Below, one piece after another: positions 43,797 through 52,184 of a stretch of DNA of 64,000 nt. Source of the DNA: Planctomycetaceae bacterium (GTDB lineage Bacteria; Planctomycetota; Phycisphaerae; UBA1845; UTPLA1). Under the pieces are notes generated by a model. The model was not told the DNA's origin. It saw nothing but the letters and a program-made list of their open reading frames with translations, and did no database searches. The DNA lies in contig CP030884.1 of the NCBI GenBank assembly GCA_006969385.1, positions 1,488,001 through 1,552,000 of the forward strand, given 5' to 3'. How positions within the stretch are numbered: the first letter of the stretch is position 1; the number at the start of each line of letters is the position of its first letter. The position numbers and the translations under genes are program-made.

Positions 43797-43837
43797 AAAG
43801 AAAAAGCCTCTCACGGCACGCGACCGCAAGAGGCTTT
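43797..43837 (-). terminator. Rho-independent terminator
   Basis: On the minus strand, AAAGCCTCT pairs with AGAGGCTTT around a GC-rich loop, followed by a TTTTTCTTTT tract. It lies 67 nt after the stop of the DUF3352-like gene. Confidence 0.75.
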
Positions 43838-43903
43838 GTTGTTTAACTCGCTATCACGTACGGCGTAACGCCGCGCGTTATTGGTGGAATCCCTCGCAGG
43901 GTC

Positions 43904-45859
43904 TTAATTCCCAGCCGCCGCCGCTGCGGTCGGCTTGGTCTCATCGACCAACACTTCCGACGGCTTCTTGTAGTTTTGCACGGCGTAGTTGTGCCAGGTC
44001 TTGCCGTCCCACGTGGTGTAACCGGCCTTGGATTGATAGAAGTTCATCTTGTCGGCCACCGGGATCAGTTTCATCGCGATACCGCTGAGCGAGCCCATCA
44101 TTTGAGCGACTTCGGGCGGCATCTGGCCGCCGGCAAACATCGGTGCCATACCGAGGCCGGTGCCGATGCCGCCGATGGCTTGCTTGAGTTCGTTGGCCAT
44201 GTTGGCTTGGTCGGTGAACGTGACGGCGACGACATCACCTTTGGGTTCCAAACCTTCAGCGCGCCAACGCGAGTTGGTCGTGATGTTGTTGTGTTCGCCC
44301 TTGCCGGTGAGCAAGCACTTGCGCACGGCGGCGGCCGACGAACTAAAGATCAGGTAGCCGTCGGCACAACCGATGACGGGCGGCGACGTGATGCCGGCCA
44401 TCATCATCATGCCGTGTGAGATTTGCGTGAGTTCCTGCTCGGGGCCGACTTTCACTTTGGTGAAGATCAGACCATTCTTTTCGCCCGTGTTTTGTTTGAT
44501 CATATCGTTGATCGTGTTGAGCAGGCGCTCAACTTGGGCGTCGGCTTTCTTCGAATCGGTTACTTTGGTAAGCGAGACCCAATCCTGCCCAACGCTGTAG
44601 CTAACCGATTCGGTGCCGAACAGATCGAGCACATCCTTCTTGATGTTCATCTGCAACATCTGCTGCTGCATGCCGTCCCATTGTTGCAACATTTGATCGG
44701 CGTTGGGCACGTGCTTCTTCATGAAGGCGACGATGTAGTCGTACGCCTTGGGTAGGCTGACGCCGGACGTCACCGAGAACGACGAGGCTTCGGCGGGGAT
44801 ATACTTGCCGTAGGCTTCGAGTGTGCCCCCGCCCGCAACGACATCGAGCAGTTGCGAATCTTTGGCCCCATCTTTGGTTACGACGATGGTTTCGCCCATG
44901 GCGCGCATGCCGTCCGTCCACGAGGTGGTCGCCATGTAATCGACAAACGAGGCGTCTTCGAGGAAGGCGGTCAGCATACTCGCCTGATTGAACGGCTTGG
45001 GCTGGCCTTCGGCGGGCTCAGGCAGGCCGTTGCCGACTTCGCGTTCAACCATCACGGCGATCTTGCGCATGAACAGCATCATGCGTTCGACATCGAAGAA
45101 AACGAGTTCGTCTTCGGCAGCAGGAAGTTCTTTGAACGCATTCTTAAAGCGCGGCGTATCGACCAGGCGCTTGGCGTCGTCGCTATCGCCGAGATTGATC
45201 AGGGCTTCCTGCATGAGGTCCGGCTTACCGAACGTCAATAGGACCATGTCGTCTTTTTGCGCCAGCGCGAATTCAATGAACGGCGCTTCATCGAATGTCA
45301 TCTTGGTGATCGTGACCTTGTCCTGGCGCGATTCGGTCGTCACCTTCATCACGTTCTTGCCGGCTTCTGCTTCGATGAACTTCGCCAGCTCGTGGAAGAT
45401 GGCCGTAATCGCTTCGTGATTCTTGGAAGCCGCATCTTTGCTGTTGAGCCGACCGGCAAACAGTCCTTCGTACGGCATGGGCAGATCGGTGAGCCGGGCC
45501 GTGTAGAGAAACTCACCTTCGGCGAGCGCTTCCCAGTCGACTTTGCGGCAGAGCGTCTCGAAGCGCTCGCGCATTTGTTCGAGCTTGGCGATTTCCTTTT
45601 CGGGCGCGCGTTCGGAGATCATGTCCCACAGATCGATATGGATTTCACTTTCCCAGAATGCATCGGTCACGCGCTGCCAATATTTGTCGAGGAATTCGCG
45701 CTCGGGGTTGGTGCGGCTGCACACGGTAATGAACGCATCCGCCGGCGCCGCGCGGCTAAGTGAGAATTTCCTGAGATCGACATCGGCACGCGCCGTGGCC
45801 ATCGGCAGCGCGATGGCGGAGATCAAAAACAAGCGAGTCGTCAGCGAACGAAATGACAT
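43904..45859 (-). CDS. Secreted DUF3352-like protein, unknown function
   Basis: 651 residues with a signal peptide (cleavage about ATARA-DVDLR). The body has the layout of the DUF3352-like/planctomycete secreted family: repeats of a long helix followed by a strand (DAFITVCSRTNPEREFLDKYW, PFIEFALAQKDDMVLLTFG, VKVGPEQELTQISHGMMMMAG and KCLLTGKGEHNNITTNSRW). No catalytic motif is recognised. The C-terminus is Ala-rich. CAGGAG lies 9 nt before the ATG, and a terminator follows the gene. It shares a 306-bp divergent region with the EF-hand protein gene. Confidence 0.65.
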   Translation of the reverse strand: MSFRSLTTRLFLISAIALPMATARADVDLRKFSLSRAAPADAFITVCSRTNPEREFLDKYWQRVTDAFWESEIHIDLWDMISERAPEKEIAKLEQMRERFETLCRKVDWEALAEGEFLYTARLTDLPMPYEGLFAGRLNSKDAASKNHEAITAIFHELAKFIEAEAGKNVMKVTTESRQDKVTITKMTFDEAPFIEFALAQKDDMVLLTFGKPDLMQEALINLGDSDDAKRLVDTPRFKNAFKELPAAEDELVFFDVERMMLFMRKIAVMVEREVGNGLPEPAEGQPKPFNQASMLTAFLEDASFVDYMATTSWTDGMRAMGETIVVTKDGAKDSQLLDVVAGGGTLEAYGKYIPAEASSFSVTSGVSLPKAYDYIVAFMKKHVPNADQMLQQWDGMQQQMLQMNIKKDVLDLFGTESVSYSVGQDWVSLTKVTDSKKADAQVERLLNTINDMIKQNTGEKNGLIFTKVKVGPEQELTQISHGMMMMAGITSPPVIGCADGYLIFSSSAAAVRKCLLTGKGEHNNITTNSRWRAEGLEPKGDVVAVTFTDQANMANELKQAIGGIGTGLGMAPMFAGGQMPPEVAQMMGSLSGIAMKLIPVADKMNFYQSKAGYTTWDGKTWHNYAVQNYKKPSEVLVDETKPTAAAAAGN

Positions 45860-46165
45860 CTACACATACTCCTGTTTGTTCGGCTTTATCTTCCGAACGT
45901 TGGGCTTGCGGCGGGCACGGCTTCGTGCCCCGTCGCGCAAGCGTCTGTCCTGTGTTGTCCAAGGCGGCTCGATATGCCGCGGTAACATAAGCGCAACGAA
46001 AATGCCGCTTGCGCCTCACGAATCGCCGATTTCAGCCTTCGCGTCGAACTTCCTGCAATATCGCCTCTTGGGCGGCGTTGAACTGTCCGTGAGCCACGAC
46101 GGCATGTCAACCCGAGAAGGCTCATTGGTTTAACCCATTCGCTCAGGTTTAAAGGAGATGATCCC
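45860..46165. other. Divergent regulatory region
   Basis: 306 bp between two divergent genes; it should carry promoters for both. The two ribosome-binding sites are good (AAAGGAG before 46166; CAGGAG before 45859). I see no clear sigma-70 pair or other gene. Confidence 0.45.
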
Positions 46166-47134
46166 ATGATTCGAGCCACCCTCGCCCTTGCGGGCGCCAT
46201 CGTTATCGCCACCTGCACCTCGCAGGCATCGGCAGTCGCCCTCAACGCCAATCAACTCAACCTCGTCGGCCAAAAGCCGGGCGGCAAGCAAAAAGGGGCC
46301 GCCCGTTTCGACCGGCTGGATCGCAATGACGACGGCGTGATCGACCGTCAGGAATTCGACCAAGGCGGCAAGGGCCGTCGCGGTCAGCGTGGCCCGGAAG
46401 CGCGCGGCAAGCGGGGCGGCCCCGATGGTCCGCGCGCCCATCGCGGTCGAGGCGGACCGGAAGGCCGTCGCGGCCCGGCTGCTCGGGGTGGGCGCGGCTT
46501 CGGTCGCGACATGCGCGGCATGATGGGGCAGCGCCATCAGCTACGCCGCATGATCCGACAGGAAATCCGTCGCACCATGATGCGCATGCATCATCGAGGC
46601 ATGGGACGCGGACACGGCGGGCCGGGTATGCAGCGCGGCGGTCGCTTCGGGGGTTTCGGCGGTCCCGATGGGCCGGGCATGGCTGGTAAGTTCGAACGAC
46701 GATTTGGTGGGCCCGGATTCCGCGGGATGTGCCCGAATTGCAATAGCGGTATGAACGAAGCGGGTCGTCCGCCGATGGCCGGTCCACGTGGTGACGGACC
46801 GCGCGGCGAGGGTTTTGGCGGTGGTCCCGACGGTCCCGATCGCCCCGGCATGCAACGCGGCGATGGTCCGCGTGGGGGTCGCGGGTTCGGCAAGGGTGGC
46901 CCCGGTCGGCGCGGCAAGGGTGGTCGCCAACGCGGCGGCTTGCGGCAGCGCTTTGAGAAACTCGATAAGAACGACGACGGCGTGGTCGATCGCGAAGAGT
47001 TCAAGGGGCCGGACGAGCGCTTCGAGCGGCTCGATAAGAACAGCGACGGCAAGATCGAAAAGAGCGAACTGCCCCGCGGTCGCGGCCAAGGCGGCAAGCG
47101 CGGTAAAGCCGGCGCGCAGCAAGCGCAGGTATAG
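46166..47134 (+). CDS. Secreted EF-hand protein rich in Gly, Arg and Pro
   Basis: 322 residues with a signal peptide (ending near SQASA). Three EF-hand loops are visible: DRNDDGVIDRQE near 53, DKNDDGVVDREE near 270 and DKNSDGKIEKSE near 291. Between the first and second is a long low-complexity stretch built of RGGPDGPR/GRGG-type units, His and Met in the middle (MMRMHHRGMGRGHGG), and a CPNC pair. The protein is very basic. It is likely to bind Ca at the loops and possibly anionic polymers through the Arg-rich part (inference). Calcium-binding Gly-rich secreted proteins of this kind are common in planctomycetes; I do not know a name. Confidence 0.7.
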   Translation: MIRATLALAGAIVIATCTSQASAVALNANQLNLVGQKPGGKQKGAARFDRLDRNDDGVIDRQEFDQGGKGRRGQRGPEARGKRGGPDGPRAHRGRGGPEGRRGPAARGGRGFGRDMRGMMGQRHQLRRMIRQEIRRTMMRMHHRGMGRGHGGPGMQRGGRFGGFGGPDGPGMAGKFERRFGGPGFRGMCPNCNSGMNEAGRPPMAGPRGDGPRGEGFGGGPDGPDRPGMQRGDGPRGGRGFGKGGPGRRGKGGRQRGGLRQRFEKLDKNDDGVVDREEFKGPDERFERLDKNSDGKIEKSELPRGRGQGGKRGKAGAQQAQV

Positions 47135-47238
47135 CAAATAGCGTTAAGCCGTTTGGCGATTTGTTTGGAGCGAATAAACGAACGCGGCTTCTCGCAAGCA
47201 GCATTAGGCGCTTATCAAAACGCAAGCATTCAAAAAGC

Positions 47239-47271
47239 AAAGCCCGCGCTTGGCCAAGCGCGGGCTTTTTT
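47239..47271. terminator. Bidirectional rho-independent terminator
   Basis: A perfect inverted repeat AAAGCCCGCGCTTGG/CCAAGCGCGGGCTTT with T-tracts on the plus strand and, by symmetry, A-tract/T-tract on the minus strand. It sits between the convergent EF-hand and CBS genes and can serve both. Confidence 0.9.
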
Positions 47272-47324
47272 CATTCTTAGCGTTAAGAGCGATCGGTAGA
47301 AGGCTACAGGCGCGAGGGCCCGCG

Positions 47325-48191
47325 CTATTTCACTTCGCCTTCGCGACAGGCGTTTACGACGTGACGCAGTAAATCGGCTTCCGTGATGATGCCCTTCAGT
47401 TCGCCATCATCGACGACGGGCAGCGAGCCGAATTTTCTCTTCACCAAGACCTCGGCGACTTCCGCTAACGTGGCGTCCACTGTCGTGTTTGTGACGTCGG
47501 TCGTCATTACATCGCGCATGGTCACGTGACCGCGGGCGCGAGCGGGCATGCCTGCTTCTTCGGCGCTATCGATTTCCATGGTTCCCAGAAACCGTCGCAT
47601 ATCGCGGTCGGAAACGATTCCGATCAACATACCGCCATCGACGATGGGGATATGACGAAAGCGATGCGAATGCATCATGCGGGCCGCGTGCAGGAAACCG
47701 TCCGTCGGTTTTAGCGTCTTGACATTCGGCGTCATATGATCGCGCACGAGTTGCAGCCGCCAACCCTGCATCTTGCAAATGGGCCGGTCGTTGAGATAGC
47801 ACTTGAGGAAGTCGGTCTCCGTTACGATGCCCGCGAGGCGATCGCGATAGACCAACGGAATGGCGCGAATACCGGCGTCGAGCATGAGTTGGGCGCCGTG
47901 CTGCAAAGAATCTTCGGCGGCGGCCGTGCGCGCGGGTGTCGACATGATTTGATCGATGCGCGTGGCCCCGACGCGTCCGCTGCCGGGCGACGAGCTGAGC
48001 CGTTCCTCGTCGTGTTGCATGCCGACGGCCGAGAGTAAGTCGCGGTCGGAGACCATGCCGAGAATTTGGCCGCGGTCGACGACGGGCAAGTGCCGAAAGT
48101 CGTTTTCCTCCAACAGGGAAATGGCCCTGTCGATGGAATCACTCGGTGCGACGGTTACGACGCGGGTATCGCCAAGTTCGATTAGCTGCAT
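47325..48191 (-). CDS. Four-CBS-domain protein
   Basis: 288 residues made of four CBS motifs in two Bateman pairs, with DRGQILGMVSDRDLLSAV, YRDRLAGIVTETDFLK, DGGMLIGIVSDRDMRRFL and DDGELKGIITEADLLRHV as the conserved ends. CBS pairs bind adenosyl ligands; with no other domain attached, a sensor or regulatory partner role is probable, but the partner is unknown. ATG 48191 has no clear ribosome-binding site. The terminator at 47239-47271 lies downstream. Confidence 0.88.
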   Translation of the reverse strand: MQLIELGDTRVVTVAPSDSIDRAISLLEENDFRHLPVVDRGQILGMVSDRDLLSAVGMQHDEERLSSSPGSGRVGATRIDQIMSTPARTAAAEDSLQHGAQLMLDAGIRAIPLVYRDRLAGIVTETDFLKCYLNDRPICKMQGWRLQLVRDHMTPNVKTLKPTDGFLHAARMMHSHRFRHIPIVDGGMLIGIVSDRDMRRFLGTMEIDSAEEAGMPARARGHVTMRDVMTTDVTNTTVDATLAEVAEVLVKRKFGSLPVVDDGELKGIITEADLLRHVVNACREGEVK

Positions 48192-48387
48192 AATGGGCAG
48201 AACTCGATCCGCTAAGAGAAAAAATTCACGAAATTGGTTTCATGATCCGGGTTTGACAGGGGAAAGTCAACGCGAAAGTTTGAAAACCCGCCCGGCATCG
48301 GCGACTTGCATTCCGGGTGAAACGCCGGAAGGCGTCATTGCCGGGTAATGCCCACTAGCTTATGCAATCTCAATGAGGCTTCAACGA

Positions 48388-49086
48388 ATGTCCCACCCGT
48401 CACCGGCGGCCATTATCTTCGATTTTGATGGCGTGATGTTCGATACCGAGTTGATGCACGGGCAGGCCTTCGTCGACGTGCTGCGCCGCTATGGCGTCGA
48501 TATCGATTTGCAGGCGAGCATACGCGAGTTCGTCGGCCATAACGATTGGCTCATCGTCGAACGGTTGATCGAGCGGCACGCGGGATTGGCCGGACTGACG
48601 GCCGCTGATTTGGTGGACGAAAAAACGCGGCGCTATTCCGAAATCACCGGCGACGGGTTGGAGCCCTTGCCGGGCTTGCGCGCGTTTATCGACCGTTGGG
48701 TCGGGCGCGTGCCGTTGGCGATATGCAGCGGATCGCGCACACGCGAGATCGATCGGCTGTTGCGGCTGGCAGGCCTGCGCGAACCGATCGACGTCATCGT
48801 TAGCAGCGATGATGTGAAGGTATCGAAGCCGGACCCGGCGGGGTATATGCTCACGCGCGAATTGTTGGCGGGCGACGGCGAGTTGGCGGTAGATCGGTGC
48901 TTGGTTTTTGAAGACAGCCCTGCCGGTGTGCGCGCCGCAACGGCGGCGGGCATGGCGACCGTCGGCGTGCGACGGTCTTACATGGATGAAGCCGCGCTCG
49001 GCGCGGTGGTGTTGGTCGACGATTTTGCCGAGTTGGCCGACGGAGATTCGGAAGCAAGCGTCTTCCGCGCGGCGGGGTTGGGGTAA
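48388..49086 (+). CDS. HAD-superfamily phosphatase (beta-phosphoglucomutase/phosphatase subclass)
   Basis: DFDGVMFDTE is the first HAD motif (nucleophile Asp, general-acid Asp); CSGSRTREI is motif II and KPDPAGYML motif III, with EDSPAGVRAATAAGM as motif IV. A four-helix cap (about 20-85) places it in the subclass of beta-phosphoglucomutases and phosphoglycolate-type phosphatases. Substrate unknown. The frame opens at ATG 48373, but ATG 48388 has GAGG ~9 nt upstream and is preferred. Confidence 0.85.
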   Translation: MSHPSPAAIIFDFDGVMFDTELMHGQAFVDVLRRYGVDIDLQASIREFVGHNDWLIVERLIERHAGLAGLTAADLVDEKTRRYSEITGDGLEPLPGLRAFIDRWVGRVPLAICSGSRTREIDRLLRLAGLREPIDVIVSSDDVKVSKPDPAGYMLTRELLAGDGELAVDRCLVFEDSPAGVRAATAAGMATVGVRRSYMDEAALGAVVLVDDFAELADGDSEASVFRAAGLG

Positions 49087-49244
49087 ATGCTGCCATCAAA
49101 CAAGTGCGGGGTCGGCGACTAACTGACCGACAATACCGCCGCCATGAATCGTACTACCCGCGTTGCTCAATATATGATTCGCGTCCGGACTTTAGAGCTT
49201 GGCCATTTCCGCTCATTCAACACTGCTTTGAGGACGGCTGATTT

Positions 49245-49447
49245 CGTCCCGATAGGGACTGATTGACAATAGCCCACCCTTTTCAAGGGTGGGTGATCGA
49301 TTGTATTTTCTTTACTTGCCGTCCGGGACGGACGGCTGGATTCGCACCGATTCATTCTGTCCCTACCGGGACGTTAATTTCTTCAAAACGTGAAGACGAC
49401 CCACCGTTGAAACGGTGGGCTACTTTCCCGAGATCCCTATCGGGATC
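49245..49447. repeat. 203-bp nested palindrome element
   Basis: Modules in order: CGTCCCGATAGGGAC, AATAGCCCACCCTTTTCAAGGGTGGG, CCGTCCGGGACGG, GTCCCTACCGGGACG, CCCACCGTTGAAACGGTGGGCTACT and GATCCCTATCGGGATC. The second and fifth are an inverted pair; each is also a small hairpin. The rest of the 49087-49784 gap shows only a CCCTAACCC/GGGTTAAGGG hairpin at 49710-49745 and no gene. Confidence 0.7.
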
Positions 49448-49784
49448 GATCCGTAGATTGCTCAAATAAGAAATCGATGTGAGCGAATGTAGATAAAGGC
49501 GTATTACAGTGAATTGAATAGTGAAGACGGTTGGTCTGAGCAATCATGCGTGCTGGCAGAAGCATGATTCGTGCGCGTCATTGAGATTCGCGTGCATATC
49601 AACCCGAAAAGCATTAGCAGTTACAATTAACTTAATCACGTTCTAGGTACGTTAAATACCTCGCTTCACGAAATAAAGATTTCTGGTCGGTATATGATTC
49701 TCAAGCGTTCCCTAACCCCTTCGTGAAAAGGAGTGGGTTAAGGGGGCGGCTCTTAACTTGTGTTTCGCGGAACTTACGACCTGC

Positions 49785-52088
49785 CTATTGAAGGCCCATC
49801 GGATTGTTAGCCGCTTCTTCGGGGCTTTTTTCGGGCAGCGGTTCGACGCCCAACTTCTCGCAAACGCGTAGGTACGTTGCGCGGCGATTGAAAATTTGGG
49901 CGGAGGTATCCACGGCTTCCTTAATGATGCCCTCGAAGGTCCAGTCGAAATCGAGGCGTTCGTTAACGATGCGCTCGCGGTAACCATCGAACACCTGTCG
50001 GGCCCGGGCCATAAACAGGGCTGCCGTTTCGTCTTCGTTGACGGCGTAGTTTTCGAGCGCCTTGCCGATGAGCCGTTGCAGACGACGCAGCGTGACGCGA
50101 TAGTCCCCCAACTCGCGATCTTCGAGCACTTCCTGCGCTAAGAACGCCTCATACCCGCCGAAATACATCGGATCGGGAAACTCCTTCTTAAGGATATTGA
50201 AGAGCCATTGCCCCATCTCGTCGTCGCCATACTCGTGCGACGCCAGAATCGAATCGCGCATGAAGCCGACGAAGCCCGTGCGGAACTGTTCAGAGACGTT
50301 TGCGTTATTCGGGTTGCGCTCATCCTTTAGGTAATCTTCGGATATCTCGAAGAACGTGCGCACGAGCGTCGGAATGACACGCAGATCGGGCTGTAACAAC
50401 GGCGGTTCGCCAAGGTTCGCTTCCGGGCTCATCGCCAACCGACCGCGGTGATACATCTTTTGCAGCGCGTAGAACTCGAGGCGATCGGTGTTGAGCTTAT
50501 GAATATCGACCGGGTCGAGTTTATCGATGCCAATTTCGGAACCGAGGTTCGACCAATATAGCGCGTGCGTTTCGGCAAGCCGAAAATCGAACGTCATACC
50601 GAAGTGGTTTTGCGTGCGCAACACGCGCATCATGTCGATCTTAAATTCGTCGTGCACGCGCTTGCGGCGGGCGATGGCTTCCAGCGCTCGGCGCGCGTCG
50701 GCATACTTCGGGTCTTCCCACAAGTCCATGAACGCGGGGAGTTTGTTGACCTGTTCGGCGCTCGATACGCCCGGCAATTCCAACACATCATCGCGCACGG
50801 CATCGACGATACCGAGGAAGGTATCACCGTCGATCGCGTTGAAGCCAAAATCGTCCATCTTCGCGACGAAGGTGCGCAGCTCTTCAAAGTAGGGATTCAC
50901 CTGTTCGCGCGCGGCGTCGAGGTCGAGCGCCACCCGCTTATCCCAATATTGCGTCAGTTTGCGCCGCGCGGCGGAGATGTCTTTGCCGCGCAGGTAGTTC
51001 AGAAACTCGTTCTTGCGGCGGTCCTGCAACTCTTCCGGAACATCCGGCATGGTGAGGACATTGGTGCGCGTGGCGTTGATCAACGCATCGAACACGCCGG
51101 GCTTGGTAGCGTCGAATCCGTTTTCGGAAATCTTATTGACGAGCGCTTCGACGTCTTCGTTCTCTTGCATCAACTCGACGAGACCGCCGCCGCCGCGCGA
51201 TTCCGAAGCGGCAAGGCGCAGTTGATCGATAAACGCGCGAACTTCCGGTAGGTCGACATTCAACAAGTCGCGCAGCGTGCCGATTTCGCGAACGGATACG
51301 CCGGGCCGGTTCAAGCCTTTAACCCATTTGAGCGTTTCGTTAAACGGCACATCGACGAGGTCGAGCGCTTCACCGGGCTGTAAGCCGGCGAAGCGATACT
51401 GCTCGAACAGCGTATCGAGCGTTTCGTGTTCGAAGATGCCGTTGTAGGTCTCCGGCACAGCCGCAAGGATAGCAAAGTCGTAATCGCGATAAAAATCGCC
51501 ACGCACGCGGCCGACGCGCACGTAATCGGGCGGCGGCGTACCCATCGCGTTCTCGGCGATAAGGGCGAATTGCAACTTGTAGTATTGGTGCATCTCGTCC
51601 ATAAAGTCGCCGACTTTGTGAAACAAGATCCAAGCAAATTCTTTATAAAGCTGCGTGTTGTTCGGATTGAGCGGTATACCCTTATCGCGAATCAGTTCGT
51701 AACCGTTCCGCACCCAGCGCCAGCGTTCTTCCGGGCTGCTACAGGTGACGGAAATGTTGTAGGCCATGTTCCAGCCCATAAACGCCCAGACCTGGGCGAA
51801 CTTGGGCTGCAATTTGCAGATCGTTTTTGCCAGTTGCAACGCGTCGAAGATGCGGCCTTGCTCTTTGAGTTTGGTGGCGCGCATCCATAACACATCGACC
51901 AGCGGCGCACGGCCGACGGCGAGTAGCGGCGTATAAAGCATCGACATGGCCGTATCTTCGGGAGCGGGCGGCAACACGAGGTGGTGCTCTTTGCGCTGCG
52001 CCTGGATCGACGGCGTCATCAGCGTCGTCGAAGCAATCGCCAGCAACGCGATGAAGATGTACACGAATTTTTTGGTGGCAGGTCGCAT
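49785..52088 (-). CDS. 767-residue secreted or anchored TPR-like protein, unknown
   Basis: N-terminal hydrophobic segment (residues 8-28), then a conserved block with GRAPLVDVLWMRATKLKEQG and KLQPKFAQVWAFMGWNMAYN that has TPR-like spacing, then a long mostly helical body. No enzyme motif is recognised. It is the last gene in the minus-strand run with the ABC transporter and SPFH genes, starting 97 nt after the permease stop, with AAGGAG 9 nt before ATG 52088. I infer an extracytoplasmic partner of the ABC-2 transporter. I do not know a family name. Confidence 0.65.
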   Translation of the reverse strand: MRPATKKFVYIFIALLAIASTTLMTPSIQAQRKEHHLVLPPAPEDTAMSMLYTPLLAVGRAPLVDVLWMRATKLKEQGRIFDALQLAKTICKLQPKFAQVWAFMGWNMAYNISVTCSSPEERWRWVRNGYELIRDKGIPLNPNNTQLYKEFAWILFHKVGDFMDEMHQYYKLQFALIAENAMGTPPPDYVRVGRVRGDFYRDYDFAILAAVPETYNGIFEHETLDTLFEQYRFAGLQPGEALDLVDVPFNETLKWVKGLNRPGVSVREIGTLRDLLNVDLPEVRAFIDQLRLAASESRGGGGLVELMQENEDVEALVNKISENGFDATKPGVFDALINATRTNVLTMPDVPEELQDRRKNEFLNYLRGKDISAARRKLTQYWDKRVALDLDAAREQVNPYFEELRTFVAKMDDFGFNAIDGDTFLGIVDAVRDDVLELPGVSSAEQVNKLPAFMDLWEDPKYADARRALEAIARRKRVHDEFKIDMMRVLRTQNHFGMTFDFRLAETHALYWSNLGSEIGIDKLDPVDIHKLNTDRLEFYALQKMYHRGRLAMSPEANLGEPPLLQPDLRVIPTLVRTFFEISEDYLKDERNPNNANVSEQFRTGFVGFMRDSILASHEYGDDEMGQWLFNILKKEFPDPMYFGGYEAFLAQEVLEDRELGDYRVTLRRLQRLIGKALENYAVNEDETAALFMARARQVFDGYRERIVNERLDFDWTFEGIIKEAVDTSAQIFNRRATYLRVCEKLGVEPLPEKSPEEAANNPMGLQ

Positions 52089-52184
52089 ATACAGAGACTC
52101 CTTACTGGAGTTTTAGGCGTCGTTTGATGCCGAATGCTTTCAGTGTGTCGCCAGCGGGCATCACCGAATACCGGCGATCGGTTC

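Noticed and set aside
49087..49784. Small genes in the 700-bp gap
   Set aside because: All frames are short, cross hairpins and lack ribosome-binding sites.
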